From Marinarcus sediminis (GTDB taxonomy: Bacteria > Campylobacterota > Campylobacteria > Campylobacterales > Arcobacteraceae), in contig NZ_CP182357.1 in assembly GCF_048571275.1 (NCBI RefSeq), forward strand, positions 124,001-188,000: a stretch of 64,000 nt of DNA, written 5' to 3'. Both the position numbers and the translations under genes were made by a program. Position 1 is the stretch's first letter, and every line of letters starts with the position of its first letter. Positions 1-7,583 of this stretch are shown piece after piece. The notes beneath the pieces are model-generated. The model was not told the origin of the DNA. It did not search any database and worked only from the letters and a program-made list of their open reading frames with translations.

Positions 1-928
1 ATCGGCAAATTTTTCCTAAACTGTTTGCCAACACTTCTAAGTTCCATCGTGCCACATAAGGCTGATTTGAAAAAGAGTAACGCCCTTCTACATCGGTGTG
101 ATTACAGATACAATCTGCTTGGAAATAATCCATAAAAGCAAAAGGGCCGTAATCAATTGTTACACCAGCTACACTCATATTATCGGTGTTCATTACCCCA
201 TGCATAAAACCATACGCCTGCCATTGTGCCATGAGAAGTGCCGTTTTATCGCATAATTCAAAAAACATTTTTTCATATTTATCTTTCTCATTTTTTAAGT
301 GAGGATACGATTGTTCTATTACATAATCGGCCAGTTGAGTTAAATTTTCTTTGGCATCACTGCTTCTGGCAAAAAATTCAAAGGTTCCAATGCGTATCCA
401 CGAAGGAGACATTCGCATCACCACGGCACCCGTTTCTACCTCTTCGTAACTTCGATAAACGCCATGAGAAGAACCAATCAATCCCAAAGCTCTGGTTGTA
501 GCTATGCCCAAACCAAACATCGCTTCTGACATAATGTACTCTCGAATACTTGAACGCAATACCGCACGCCCATCGCCTTGTCTTGAGTAACGCGTCAGCC
601 CTGAACCTTTGGTTTGCAGATGCCAACCATTTATTTCACCCAAGTTAATTGCACGGCCATCGCCTAATTGTGGCACAAAATAACCAAACTGATGCCCCGC
701 ATATGCCATCGCATAAGGCACACTTCCTTTTAAAACAATTTCACCATTGATAAACTGTACAAACTCCTCTTTTTGTGCTTCTTCATAATCAAGACCAATT
801 AAATCAAAGGCTTGTTTGTTGTACGAAATGAGATGTGGATGATTGAGTGGCGTTGCTTTTAATTGTTGATAAAATTTCTCTTTAAATTCAAAATAATCGA
901 TGTTTAATTCTAATTCATTTAATTTCAT
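1..928 (-). CDS. selO: Protein adenylyltransferase SelO (YdiU/UPF0061), C-terminus cut by window edge
   Basis: The gene reads leftward from an ATG at 926-928 and stays open for 309 codons to the window edge, so the C-terminal part is missing. SelO is a pseudokinase that transfers AMP from ATP to protein Ser/Thr/Tyr residues and has been linked to redox stress. Family signatures seen here are AYAGHQFGYFVPQLGDGRA near residue 75, QTKGSGLTRYSRQGDGRA near 105, SIREYIMSEAM, and HGVMNTDNMSVAGVTIDYGP, which includes the nucleotide/metal-binding Asn and Asp. It stands alone and is divergent from xthA. The family call is secure from several conserved blocks; activity is inferred. Confidence 0.93.
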   Translation of the reverse strand, partial: MKLNELELNIDYFEFKEKFYQQLKATPLNHPHLISYNKQAFDLIGLDYEEAQKEEFVQFINGEIVLKGSVPYAMAYAGHQFGYFVPQLGDGRAINLGEINGWHLQTKGSGLTRYSRQGDGRAVLRSSIREYIMSEAMFGLGIATTRALGLIGSSHGVYRSYEEVETGAVVMRMSPSWIRIGTFEFFARSSDAKENLTQLADYVIEQSYPHLKNEKDKYEKMFFELCDKTALLMAQWQAYGFMHGVMNTDNMSVAGVTIDYGPFAFMDYFQADCICNHTDVEGRYSFSNQPYVARWNLEVLANSLGKICR

Positions 929-1027
929 AATAATTTCTTCACTTTTTGACAAATTATACACATTGGTATTTAACAATGTGTTATTTGCTTTATCTAATCT
1001 CTTTAGTTAAGATAAAATTTTATAAGA

Positions 1028-1033
1028 TATAAT
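1028..1033 (+). promoter_or_regulatory. Putative -10 box (TATAAT) for xthA
   Basis: A perfect TATAAT lies 24 bases before the xthA ATG, in the AT-rich gap between the divergent selO and xthA genes. No convincing -35 element is visible, as is common in Campylobacterota sigma-70 promoters. Confidence 0.45.
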
Positions 1034-1056
1034 ACAAAAAAATGTAAGGTTTAATC

Positions 1057-1827
1057 ATGAATTTAAAACTCGTATCGTGGAATGTCAATGGCATTCGAGC
1101 AGTGGATAAAAAAGAGGCTCTGAAATGGGTCGATGAACACGACATCGATATTCTTGCCCTTCAAGAAATCAAAGCCGAAGAGGCACAAATTCCCAAAACC
1201 ATTTTTAATAAAACGTATGCCCATGTGCAAGTGAACTCTTCAAGCCGAAAAGGGCAATCAGGCACGGCACTTTTTACCGATATTACACCCAACTTTACAA
1301 GTAAAACCTTAGAAGTGGATATTTTAAAAGAGGGACGCATCAATGAGTTTCATTTTGACAATATCGCTTTTTTTAATGTCTATTTCCCCAATGGTCAAAG
1401 CCGCGAAGAGCGATTGGTGTACAAACTTGAGTTTTATGAGCGTTTTTTAGCGCACATCAATACGTTAAAAGAGCAAGGCAAATCCATCATTGTGTGTGGT
1501 GATGTGAACACAGCTCATAAAGCAATAGATTTGGCTCGACCCAAAGCCAATGAAGAGACCTCAGGGTTTTTACCCATTGAGAGAGCGTGGATGGACAAAC
1601 TTGTAGAAAATGAGTACATTGATACTTTCCGACATATTAATGGCGATGAACCACACAACTACAGTTGGTGGAGTTACCGTGCCAATGCCAGAGAAAATAA
1701 TGTGGGATGGAGAATTGATTATTTTTTTGTCAGTTCGGATTTAAAAGATAAGATTAAAAATGCCTATATTTTGCCAGAAATTTCAGGCAGTGACCACTGC
1801 CCTATTGTTCTAGAGTTGGAGATTTAA
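1057..1827 (+). CDS. xthA: Exodeoxyribonuclease III (AP endonuclease)
   Basis: A 256-residue protein of the usual length for XthA. It removes nucleotides 3' to 5' from duplex DNA and cuts at abasic sites in base excision repair. The N-terminal KLVSWNVNGIRA block carries the metal-coordinating Asn, LALQEIKA the catalytic Glu, GDVNTAHKAIDLARP the Asp/Asn pair, and the C-terminus has the SDHCPIVLEL motif with the catalytic Asp-His. The ATG at 1057 follows a TAAGG ribosome site. The gene converges on the zinc-binding lipoprotein gene, and its stop codon lies in the loop region of a shared hairpin terminator. Confidence 0.95.
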   Translation: MNLKLVSWNVNGIRAVDKKEALKWVDEHDIDILALQEIKAEEAQIPKTIFNKTYAHVQVNSSSRKGQSGTALFTDITPNFTSKTLEVDILKEGRINEFHFDNIAFFNVYFPNGQSREERLVYKLEFYERFLAHINTLKEQGKSIIVCGDVNTAHKAIDLARPKANEETSGFLPIERAWMDKLVENEYIDTFRHINGDEPHNYSWWSYRANARENNVGWRIDYFFVSSDLKDKIKNAYILPEISGSDHCPIVLELEI

Positions 1828-1848
1828 CTCTCCGACTCTAATTGTTTT
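1811..1848 (+). terminator. Rho-independent terminator between xthA and znuA-like gene
   Basis: A 12-bp stem (1811-1822 with 1829-1840, one G-T pair) and a 6-base loop are followed by ATTGTTTTG. The hairpin spans the last codons of xthA, and the stop codons of both convergent genes fall inside it (1825-1827 and 1838-1840). The tail is better on the + strand. Confidence 0.7.
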
Positions 1849-2734
1849 GTTGAATGTATTTGGCCACTTCTAACATCATTTCATCCCACTTGATACTCAA
1901 TTGATCAACAGAGATGACTTCTGCATTGATGCTTTTGGCAATGACATGTGCCGATTTTTGAGAAAAGGCAGGCGATACAAAAACAATTTTGATATTTTCT
2001 TCTTTGGCTTCTTTGATTAAATTTAACAATTCGCTGGGTTTTGGCTCTTTACCTTCAACTTCAACGGCAACTTGTTCTAAGTCATATCGTTTAGCAAAAT
2101 AGCCCCAAGAAGGGTGAAAAACCATAAAAGTTCGGTTATCCAATTTTTCTAAAATGGTTTGAATTTTTACATTTAAAGCATCCAACTCATTTAAAAATTG
2201 TTCTAAATTTTTTTGATAAAAAGCTTGATTTTTTGCATCCAATTTCACCAAAGCTTCATAAATATTTTGTGCTTGTACTTTAACTAAAAGAGGATCTAAC
2301 CAAATGTGTGGATCTAAACCTTCATGTTCATGTTCATCATGAGCATCGTGGGCATCATGGTCATGTTCGTCTCCATCATGGGCATCATGCGTTTCACCAT
2401 GAGAGTGTGCAGCAATAGGTTGTTTGATAATATTTTTAGACGTATCAACAATCCATAAATTCTTATTGGCACTTTTAAATCGGTCTAACCAAACGTGTTC
2501 AAACGGAACTCCAATTGAAAAGTAAACATCACTTTTTGCCAAAAGTTTCAGCTGTGAAGTTTTGGGTTCATATGTTGCAGGTGAAAACCCTGGTTGTACC
2601 ATGACATTTACATTGACTTTATCGCCACCAATTTTTTCCACAAAATATTTTTGTGGAACAATACTTGTTGTAATTTCTAATTGATTTGCCATTAAAGCAA
2701 GCCCTAAAAAAAGCATTAAAATAACTGTTTTCAT
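1838..2734 (-). CDS. znuA: Periplasmic zinc/metal-binding protein of an ABC importer (ZnuA-like)
   Basis: A 298-residue protein counted from ATG 2732-2734, which follows AAGGAG at a 5-6 base distance; an upstream in-frame ATG (2788) would place the operators inside the gene and is rejected. Residues 1-17 form a signal peptide ending ALMA. Family features of cluster A-I (zinc/manganese) solute-binding proteins are the VPQKYFVEKIGGD region, a His/Asp/Glu-rich loop at about 105-135 rich in HD and HE repeats, and GLDPHIWLDP. The His-rich loop favours zinc. The protein would deliver the metal to a ZnuB/ZnuC membrane complex; a metal permease lies at the right edge of the window, but nothing ties them. 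It is divergent from a Fur-family gene, with two identical-core operators between them. Confidence 0.88.
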   Translation of the reverse strand: MKTVILMLFLGLALMANQLEITTSIVPQKYFVEKIGGDKVNVNVMVQPGFSPATYEPKTSQLKLLAKSDVYFSIGVPFEHVWLDRFKSANKNLWIVDTSKNIIKQPIAAHSHGETHDAHDGDEHDHDAHDAHDEHEHEGLDPHIWLDPLLVKVQAQNIYEALVKLDAKNQAFYQKNLEQFLNELDALNVKIQTILEKLDNRTFMVFHPSWGYFAKRYDLEQVAVEVEGKEPKPSELLNLIKEAKEENIKIVFVSPAFSQKSAHVIAKSINAEVISVDQLSIKWDEMMLEVAKYIQQNN

Positions 2735-2744
2735 TTCAACTCCT

Positions 2745-2759
2745 TGCAACTTAGTTGCA
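2745..2759. promoter_or_regulatory. Operator 1, palindrome TGCAACTTAGTTGCA
   Basis: A perfect 7-1-7 inverted repeat lies 10 bases before the znuA-like ATG. The same core recurs 51 bases away (centre to centre), close to five helical turns. Both sit in the divergent gap between a zinc-binding protein and a Fur-family regulator, so this is the likely binding site of that regulator. The assignment to Zur is inference. Confidence 0.7.
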
Positions 2760-2796
2760 TAAATTTTTTGAAATCTTATACTATTCAAGCTTTAAC

Positions 2797-2809
2797 GCAA
2801 CTTAGTTGC
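2797..2809. promoter_or_regulatory. Operator 2, palindrome GCAACTTAGTTGC
   Basis: A second copy of the operator core, 13 bases perfectly palindromic and identical to operator 1 over these bases. It lies 20 bases upstream of a TATACT-like -10 box (2829-2834) of the regulator gene, which suits autorepression. Confidence 0.7.
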
Positions 2810-2839
2810 AATTAATACTTTTTTTGTTATACTTTTCCC

Positions 2840-3205
2840 ATGAGTAACATAGAAAAATTAATCAACAATACCAATATCAAACTGACCACTGCCAGAGTTG
2901 CTATTTTAGAGCTTTTTACCAATGCATCAAAACCCTTAAGTTATGAAGACATTAAAAGCAAACTCGCTATGGATAAAGCGACCTTTTATCGAAATATTAC
3001 AAAGTTTGAAGAGGAAAATTTGGTCACCTCTTTTGAATCCAATGATAAAAAAAGATATTTTGAAATCCAAAAAAATCCCCATGCCCATTTTATTTGCTCA
3101 GCTTGTTCAAAAATTGAGTGTCTCAAACAACAATCCATTCATTTAGAGGGGTATAAAATTGAAAACATTATCATCAAAGGCCTTTGCCCAGATTGTAATA
3201 TTTAA
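2840..3205 (+). CDS. Fur-family metalloregulator, probable zinc repressor (Zur-like)
   Basis: A 121-residue protein with the two-part Fur fold: an N-terminal winged helix (residues 1-75; the TARVAILELF and DKATFYRNITKFEE segments mark the DNA-binding helices) and a C-terminal dimerisation domain. Metal ligands are visible: HAH at 81-83, C86-x2-C89, C94 and C116-x2-C119, the last four fitting a structural zinc site. It is divergent from a ZnuA-like gene with shared operators, so zinc sensing is the best guess; PerR or another Fur paralogue cannot be excluded from sequence alone. Confidence 0.85.
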   Translation: MSNIEKLINNTNIKLTTARVAILELFTNASKPLSYEDIKSKLAMDKATFYRNITKFEEENLVTSFESNDKKRYFEIQKNPHAHFICSACSKIECLKQQSIHLEGYKIENIIIKGLCPDCNI

Positions 3206-3260
3206 CACTCAATTAACACTTGCGCGCTAGAATTAACCAATTTTTTTTTAAGGAAAACAC

Positions 3261-3731
3261 ATGAAAAAAACACTCTTATCGTTATTATTACTGGGAGCCT
3301 CTTTATTTGCTTCATCTATTGAGGTAAAAGATGGTTATGCACGTGCAACACCACCCAATTTGCCAAACTCTGCTGCTTTTATGAGTATTACCAATAATTC
3401 GGACAAAGATGTTGCACTCGTTTGGGCAAAATCAAATGTTTCAAATGTCGCTGAACTTCACACACACGATATGAAAGATGGTGTTATGAAGATGTATCAA
3501 GTTCCAAAAATTGATATTAAAGCCAACTCTACTACCACACTTCAACCAGGTGGTTTTCACATCATGCTCATTGACTTGATTAAAAAACCTTTAACATCAG
3601 ACCAAACCGTAACGTTAACATTAGGGTTTTCAAACAAGGAAGAGATGACCCTTACCATCCCTGTTAAAACGGTAATGAATGGTATGAATATGAATAAAAT
3701 GAATATGAACCATGGAAATATGAAGAACTGA
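3261..3731 (+). CDS. PCuAC-type periplasmic copper chaperone
   Basis: A 156-residue protein with a signal peptide (cleavage after ASLFASS). The copper motif of the PCu(A)C family is exact: H67-x10-M78-x21-H100-x-M102. Such proteins hand Cu(I) to the CuA or CuB sites of haem-copper oxidases, together with SCO proteins. The C-terminus is Met/His-rich (several MN repeats and MNHG), a possible second copper site. First gene of a three-gene set with one-base stop/start overlaps; the third is a SCO protein. The ATG follows AAGGAAAA. Confidence 0.92.
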   Translation: MKKTLLSLLLLGASLFASSIEVKDGYARATPPNLPNSAAFMSITNNSDKDVALVWAKSNVSNVAELHTHDMKDGVMKMYQVPKIDIKANSTTTLQPGGFHIMLIDLIKKPLTSDQTVTLTLGFSNKEEMTLTIPVKTVMNGMNMNKMNMNHGNMKN

Positions 3732-4192
3732 TGAAAATTTTATTTCAAGTTTGTATTGTTGTTGCAATTGTTGCAGGCTATTTTCTTATTGATTTCAACT
3801 CTTTATACAACTCATTTAGAGGTGAAGGAGAATTTACGTTGCAAAACAAAGAGTGTTCATTAAAAGAGTCTCCTTGTTCTGTACAGCTTCCCGATGGTAC
3901 ACAATTTGAACTTGAAATATTCCCCAAAGATATTCCATTGATGAAACCTTTAACGTTTAAATTAAAAAGCTCAAACAAAGAGCTGACAGATTTAAAACTC
4001 AGAATTTATGCCACCAATATGATGATGGGTACTTTTGAACTTACTTTTATCAATAATGGAAATGGTGAGTATAGTACCAATGGAGTTTTACCTACATGTC
4101 CTGTAGGTGGAATGAAATGGAATGCTGATGTAGAGCTCTCTAAATTCAATAAAATTGTTGGTGCACGATACCAATTTGAAACGGATTTTTAA
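3731..4192 (+). CDS. Membrane-anchored YtkA/FixH-like protein of unknown role in copper operon
   Basis: A 153-residue protein with one N-terminal membrane segment (about 4-21) and a periplasmic region. Its late segment (NMMMGTFELTF, then GNGEYSTNG, then LPTCPVGGMKWNADVEL) follows the plan of the YtkA/FixH immunoglobulin-like domain, which also has a Met cluster, a G-x-Y turn and a G-x-W strand. Cysteines occur in the pattern C-x5-C (residues about 43 and 49) and as LPTC. It overlaps the PCuAC gene and the SCO gene by one base on each side, so it is translated with both and probably takes part in copper handling or oxidase assembly. The domain call is tentative. Confidence 0.75.
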   Translation: MKILFQVCIVVAIVAGYFLIDFNSLYNSFRGEGEFTLQNKECSLKESPCSVQLPDGTQFELEIFPKDIPLMKPLTFKLKSSNKELTDLKLRIYATNMMMGTFELTFINNGNGEYSTNGVLPTCPVGGMKWNADVELSKFNKIVGARYQFETDF

Positions 4193-4761
4193 TGAAAAAA
4201 CTTTTAACTTACTTGATTCCTATTTTTATTGCCATTGCTATCATTCTTATGATTAAACCCATCTTGAATCAAAGCAAACAAAAAAAACAGTACGATTTTC
4301 ATGTTTCAACGTTAAACGGTGAACTCAATAAAAGTGACTTAAAAGGTAAAGTCTTAGCTGTCTATTTTGGATACACTTTTTGTCCGGATGTCTGCCCTAC
4401 TTCTTTAAGTACTCTGGCTCAAGCACTCAATGGATTTTCTCAAGATCAAATTAAAGAGTTCAGAGGTCTGTTTATCAGTGTCGATCCCGATCGTGATACA
4501 CTTGAAAACTTACAATCCTATGCCAAATATTTCCATAAAAACTTTATTGGGGCAACCAGTACCAAAGAGAATATTGACGATATTACCAAACGGTATGGAA
4601 CTTTTTATGAAAAGATATATCTGAAAGATTCGAAAATGGATTACTCTGTTTCTCACACGTCATACATCTATATCTTTGACAGAGATGGAAACTTTGTTCA
4701 AAAAGTTGATCACTTTTCTGACCCAAACAGCATAAAGAAAGTATTGCAACAACTGCTTTAA
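4192..4761 (+). CDS. SCO1/SenC-family copper-binding thioredoxin-like protein
   Basis: A 189-residue protein anchored by an N-terminal membrane segment (about 5-22) with a thioredoxin fold outside. The copper/redox motif is C64-P-D-V-C68 in YTFCPDVCPT, and the third ligand His155 lies in VSHTSYIYIFD. SCO proteins load or reduce the CuA centre of cytochrome oxidase. It closes a three-gene operon with the PCuAC chaperone and the YtkA-like protein; the start overlaps the previous stop by one base. Confidence 0.93.
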   Translation: MKKLLTYLIPIFIAIAIILMIKPILNQSKQKKQYDFHVSTLNGELNKSDLKGKVLAVYFGYTFCPDVCPTSLSTLAQALNGFSQDQIKEFRGLFISVDPDRDTLENLQSYAKYFHKNFIGATSTKENIDDITKRYGTFYEKIYLKDSKMDYSVSHTSYIYIFDRDGNFVQKVDHFSDPNSIKKVLQQLL

Positions 4762-4931
4762 TTATTATTTTTCAATTTAAAAAATTATTTATTTAAATCA
4801 CTTTCATATAATATGAAAATAAGTGCAATCATTCTTTAAATTATTTTTTCTACAACTCAGCTTTTTTGTGTTAATATATCAAGCTAAAGAAATAATATGA
4901 TAACTCAATATTATATTTTGAAAGGTTTTTG

Positions 4932-6788
4932 GTGTACAGTAATACAACTATAAAAGATAAACTACTCTCACTGACAGTCGTTATACTAACAATCTATATT
5001 ATTTTTCACATTATCTTAGTTATCTTTGCCAATGATGTTAAACAAAAATGGAATATATATGATCAAAATATCAAAAGTAAAGTTTTAATTATTTCTAAAA
5101 TAAAATCCCAAATTGGGTATGGGGGAATGGTACATGATTATAAAAATTATTTATTAACAAAAGACCCCATATATTTAGAAAAATTTCAAAAGAACTATTT
5201 TGAATTTCAACATCTGAAAAAAGAGTATCTTCAATTACCTTACACCAGTGAAGAGCTTCAATATTTGGAAGTCATTGAAAATTCAATGAATTACTATAAA
5301 GAAAAACTCAGTGAAAAACTCAGTGAAAAACTCAATATAACACATAAAGTGCATGATGATTTAAAAGCACTTCATGCCATTGATGCCTTAGAAAACCTAT
5401 TTGAAAAAGCTGCTCAGCGCATATCGCAAAGGTTAGATACAACCATTCAATACATTTATTATCTCTCTATTGTTGTTGTGCTCTCGCTTATTCTTTGTTC
5501 TTTCTATTTAAAACAATTTTTCCATAATACCATTATCCTGCCACTTCATGAAATTGAAGAGGGTCTTTTTTCCTTCTTTAAATTTTTGTCCAATCGAAAA
5601 TACAGTATTGAACCCATTAATATTCAAAGCAATGATGAGTTTGGTCAAATGGCAAAATCGATCAATGAGAACATCCAAACTGCCTCAATACTGCACGATA
5701 AAATCAGCACACAGAATATTGAATTTGAAAAGATGATAGAAGCGTACAGTAAAAATGTTATTGCTTCAAGAACAGATTTAAAAGGAATTATTACCTATAC
5801 CAGTGATGCCTTTGTTGAAATATCGGGATACACAAAAGAGGAACTTTTAGGTCAACCTCACAATATCGTACGACATCCCAATATGCCAAAAGAGTCTTTT
5901 AAAGATATGTGGGAAACCATTCAAGCAGGACATGTTTGGAAAGGTGAGGTACAAAACAGAAAGAAAAATGGCGATTTTTATTATGTAGCAGCAACCATTA
6001 CGCCTATTTTTGATGAAGATAATGACATCATAGGATACAGTGCAATCAGACAAGACATTACTCATGAAAAAGAGATTTTTAAGCTCAATAAAGAGTTAGA
6101 TACCTATAAAAAACATTTAGAAACCCGAGTCAGTAATGCCACTAAGCAGATTGAAGAGTTGATGAATGAAATTGAAGATACCCAAAAAGAGGTTATCTTT
6201 ACCATGGGTGCCATTGGGGAGAGACGAAGTGAAGAGACAGGCAATCATGTTAAAAGAGTTGCTGAATACACCAAACTTCTTGCATTGTATTATGGTATGG
6301 ATGAAAAAGAGGCAGAAATGTTACGACAAGCCTCTCCTATGCATGATATTGGGAAAGTTGGGATTGCCGATTCTATTTTAAATAAACCGGGTTTATATAC
6401 CCCAGAAGAACACAAACTCATGCAAGAGCACACAACGCTTGGATACAATATGCTTAAATCTTCAAAAAGAGAGTTGCTTAAAACCGCTGCCATTATTGCA
6501 ATTGAGCACCACGAAAGATGGGATGGTAAAGGCTATCCCAATGGGTTAAAAGGTGAAGAGATTCACATTTATGGAAGAATCACCGCACTTGCTGATGTTT
6601 TTGATGCATTAGGAAGCATGAGAGTATATAAAGAACCATGGAGTGATGAAGATATATTTAAACTCTTTAAAGAAGAGAAAGGGAAACAGTTTGAAGCAAA
6701 ACTCGTTGACATATTCTTTGAACATGTCGACGAATTTATAGCCATTCGAGAGCACTTTTGCGACAGTAAATCAGATATCAGCAACTAA
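4932..6788 (+). CDS. Membrane sensor with PAS and HD-GYP domains (c-di-GMP phosphodiesterase type)
   Basis: About 618 residues. A TTG at 4929 is possible, but the GTG at 4932 has a better distance (6 bases) from the AAAGG ribosome site. Order: membrane segment 8-32, periplasmic helical region to about 170, membrane segment 172-194, linker/HAMP-like region, PAS domain about 270-385 (ISGYTKEELLGQPHNIVRHP), then HD-GYP about 430-605 with ETGNHVKRVAEY, SPMHDIGK, IEHHERWDGKGYP and ALADVFDAL. The HD-GYP residues needed for c-di-GMP hydrolysis look complete. The PAS segment resembles aerotaxis-type PAS domains. It stands alone and converges on an SDR gene. Confidence 0.9.
   Translation: MYSNTTIKDKLLSLTVVILTIYIIFHIILVIFANDVKQKWNIYDQNIKSKVLIISKIKSQIGYGGMVHDYKNYLLTKDPIYLEKFQKNYFEFQHLKKEYLQLPYTSEELQYLEVIENSMNYYKEKLSEKLSEKLNITHKVHDDLKALHAIDALENLFEKAAQRISQRLDTTIQYIYYLSIVVVLSLILCSFYLKQFFHNTIILPLHEIEEGLFSFFKFLSNRKYSIEPINIQSNDEFGQMAKSINENIQTASILHDKISTQNIEFEKMIEAYSKNVIASRTDLKGIITYTSDAFVEISGYTKEELLGQPHNIVRHPNMPKESFKDMWETIQAGHVWKGEVQNRKKNGDFYYVAATITPIFDEDNDIIGYSAIRQDITHEKEIFKLNKELDTYKKHLETRVSNATKQIEELMNEIEDTQKEVIFTMGAIGERRSEETGNHVKRVAEYTKLLALYYGMDEKEAEMLRQASPMHDIGKVGIADSILNKPGLYTPEEHKLMQEHTTLGYNMLKSSKRELLKTAAIIAIEHHERWDGKGYPNGLKGEEIHIYGRITALADVFDALGSMRVYKEPWSDEDIFKLFKEEKGKQFEAKLVDIFFEHVDEFIAIREHFCDSKSDISN
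5301..5333 (+). repeat. Short in-frame tandem repeat (12-base unit)
   Basis: The 12-base unit GAAAAACTCAGT occurs twice and then once more over its first nine bases, giving EKLS-EKLS-EKL in the periplasmic helical region of the HD-GYP protein. It probably varies in copy number by slippage and adds whole four-residue helix steps. Confidence 0.7.
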
Positions 6789-6804
6789 AAATCGCTGAGG
6801 GCTT

Positions 6805-7509
6805 TTATCTTGGATAAGAGCCATTATTAATGTCAATGCAAGTGCCATTGATATAGTCAGGACAACCCACTGCGAGCCAAACAATGGTTCGTGCCACTTC
6901 TGTTGGTTGGGCAAATCTTCCTGTAATAACAGTTTTTTTAAACTCTTCAATTCGCTCTTTAGAATTTGAATTTTGCATAGCCGTTTCAACAGGACTTGGT
7001 GCAATACAATTGACAACAATCCCCTCTTTTCCTAAAAGTTTAGCATAGATTTTTGTGGCATTAATTAAACCTGCTTTTGCAATACCATACCAAACATCAG
7101 GGTGTCCAATTTGCCCTGCAATTGATGCCACATTGACAACTCTTCCAGATTTATTTTTTATCATCGATTTTGAGAATGCATTCATCAACTCAACAGGAGC
7201 ATACAGATTTACATTCATCATCTTTTCTCGATCTTGTGCAGTATAGTTATCATACGTAATGTGTGGCTGCATAAAACCAGCATTGTTAATTAAGACATCA
7301 ATATCACCTACGGCCTCAACAATGAATTGAATATTATCTAAATTGGCCAAATCGGCCTCAATTTCTGTCACATGAGGTAAACCACCCAGTTCAAAATTCT
7401 CGAAATCTCTGGCAACAACAAAAACTTCATATTCCATTATTAAAAAAATCTTTGCAACTTCCAGCCCGATACCTTTGTTTCCACCTGTTATTAATACTTT
7501 TTTTGACAT
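6805..7509 (-). CDS. Short-chain dehydrogenase/reductase (SDR), FabG-like
   Basis: A 234-residue classical SDR. The NAD(P) motif is TGGNKGIG at 8-15, NNAG is at 75-78, the catalytic set is Ser129, Tyr141 and Lys145 (VWYGIAKAG), and the C-terminus ends with a short NNGSYPR tail. It would be a soluble NAD(P)H-dependent carbonyl or alcohol oxidoreductase; the substrate cannot be read from sequence. The start follows a good TTAGGAG site. It lies 74 bases downstream of the di-haem peroxidase gene on the same strand, so it may or may not share that transcript. Confidence 0.88.
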   Translation of the reverse strand: MSKKVLITGGNKGIGLEVAKIFLIMEYEVFVVARDFENFELGGLPHVTEIEADLANLDNIQFIVEAVGDIDVLINNAGFMQPHITYDNYTAQDREKMMNVNLYAPVELMNAFSKSMIKNKSGRVVNVASIAGQIGHPDVWYGIAKAGLINATKIYAKLLGKEGIVVNCIAPSPVETAMQNSNSKERIEEFKKTVITGRFAQPTEVARTIVWLAVGCPDYINGTCIDINNGSYPR

Positions 7510-7583
7510 ATTAACTCCTAAATTTTGTGTGAACTTAATTATATCTTATAAATTACGTTCACACAATGTTAAAAGTTATTTTT

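Noticed and set aside
238..626. Open frames on both strands at 238-501 (+) and 378-626 (-)
   Set aside because: They are shadows of the selO frame, which is open to the window edge and shows conserved family blocks.
5301..5333. CRISPR-like tandem repeat
   Set aside because: Units are 12 bases with no spacers and lie in frame within a coding region; no CRISPR array or cas gene is seen in the window.
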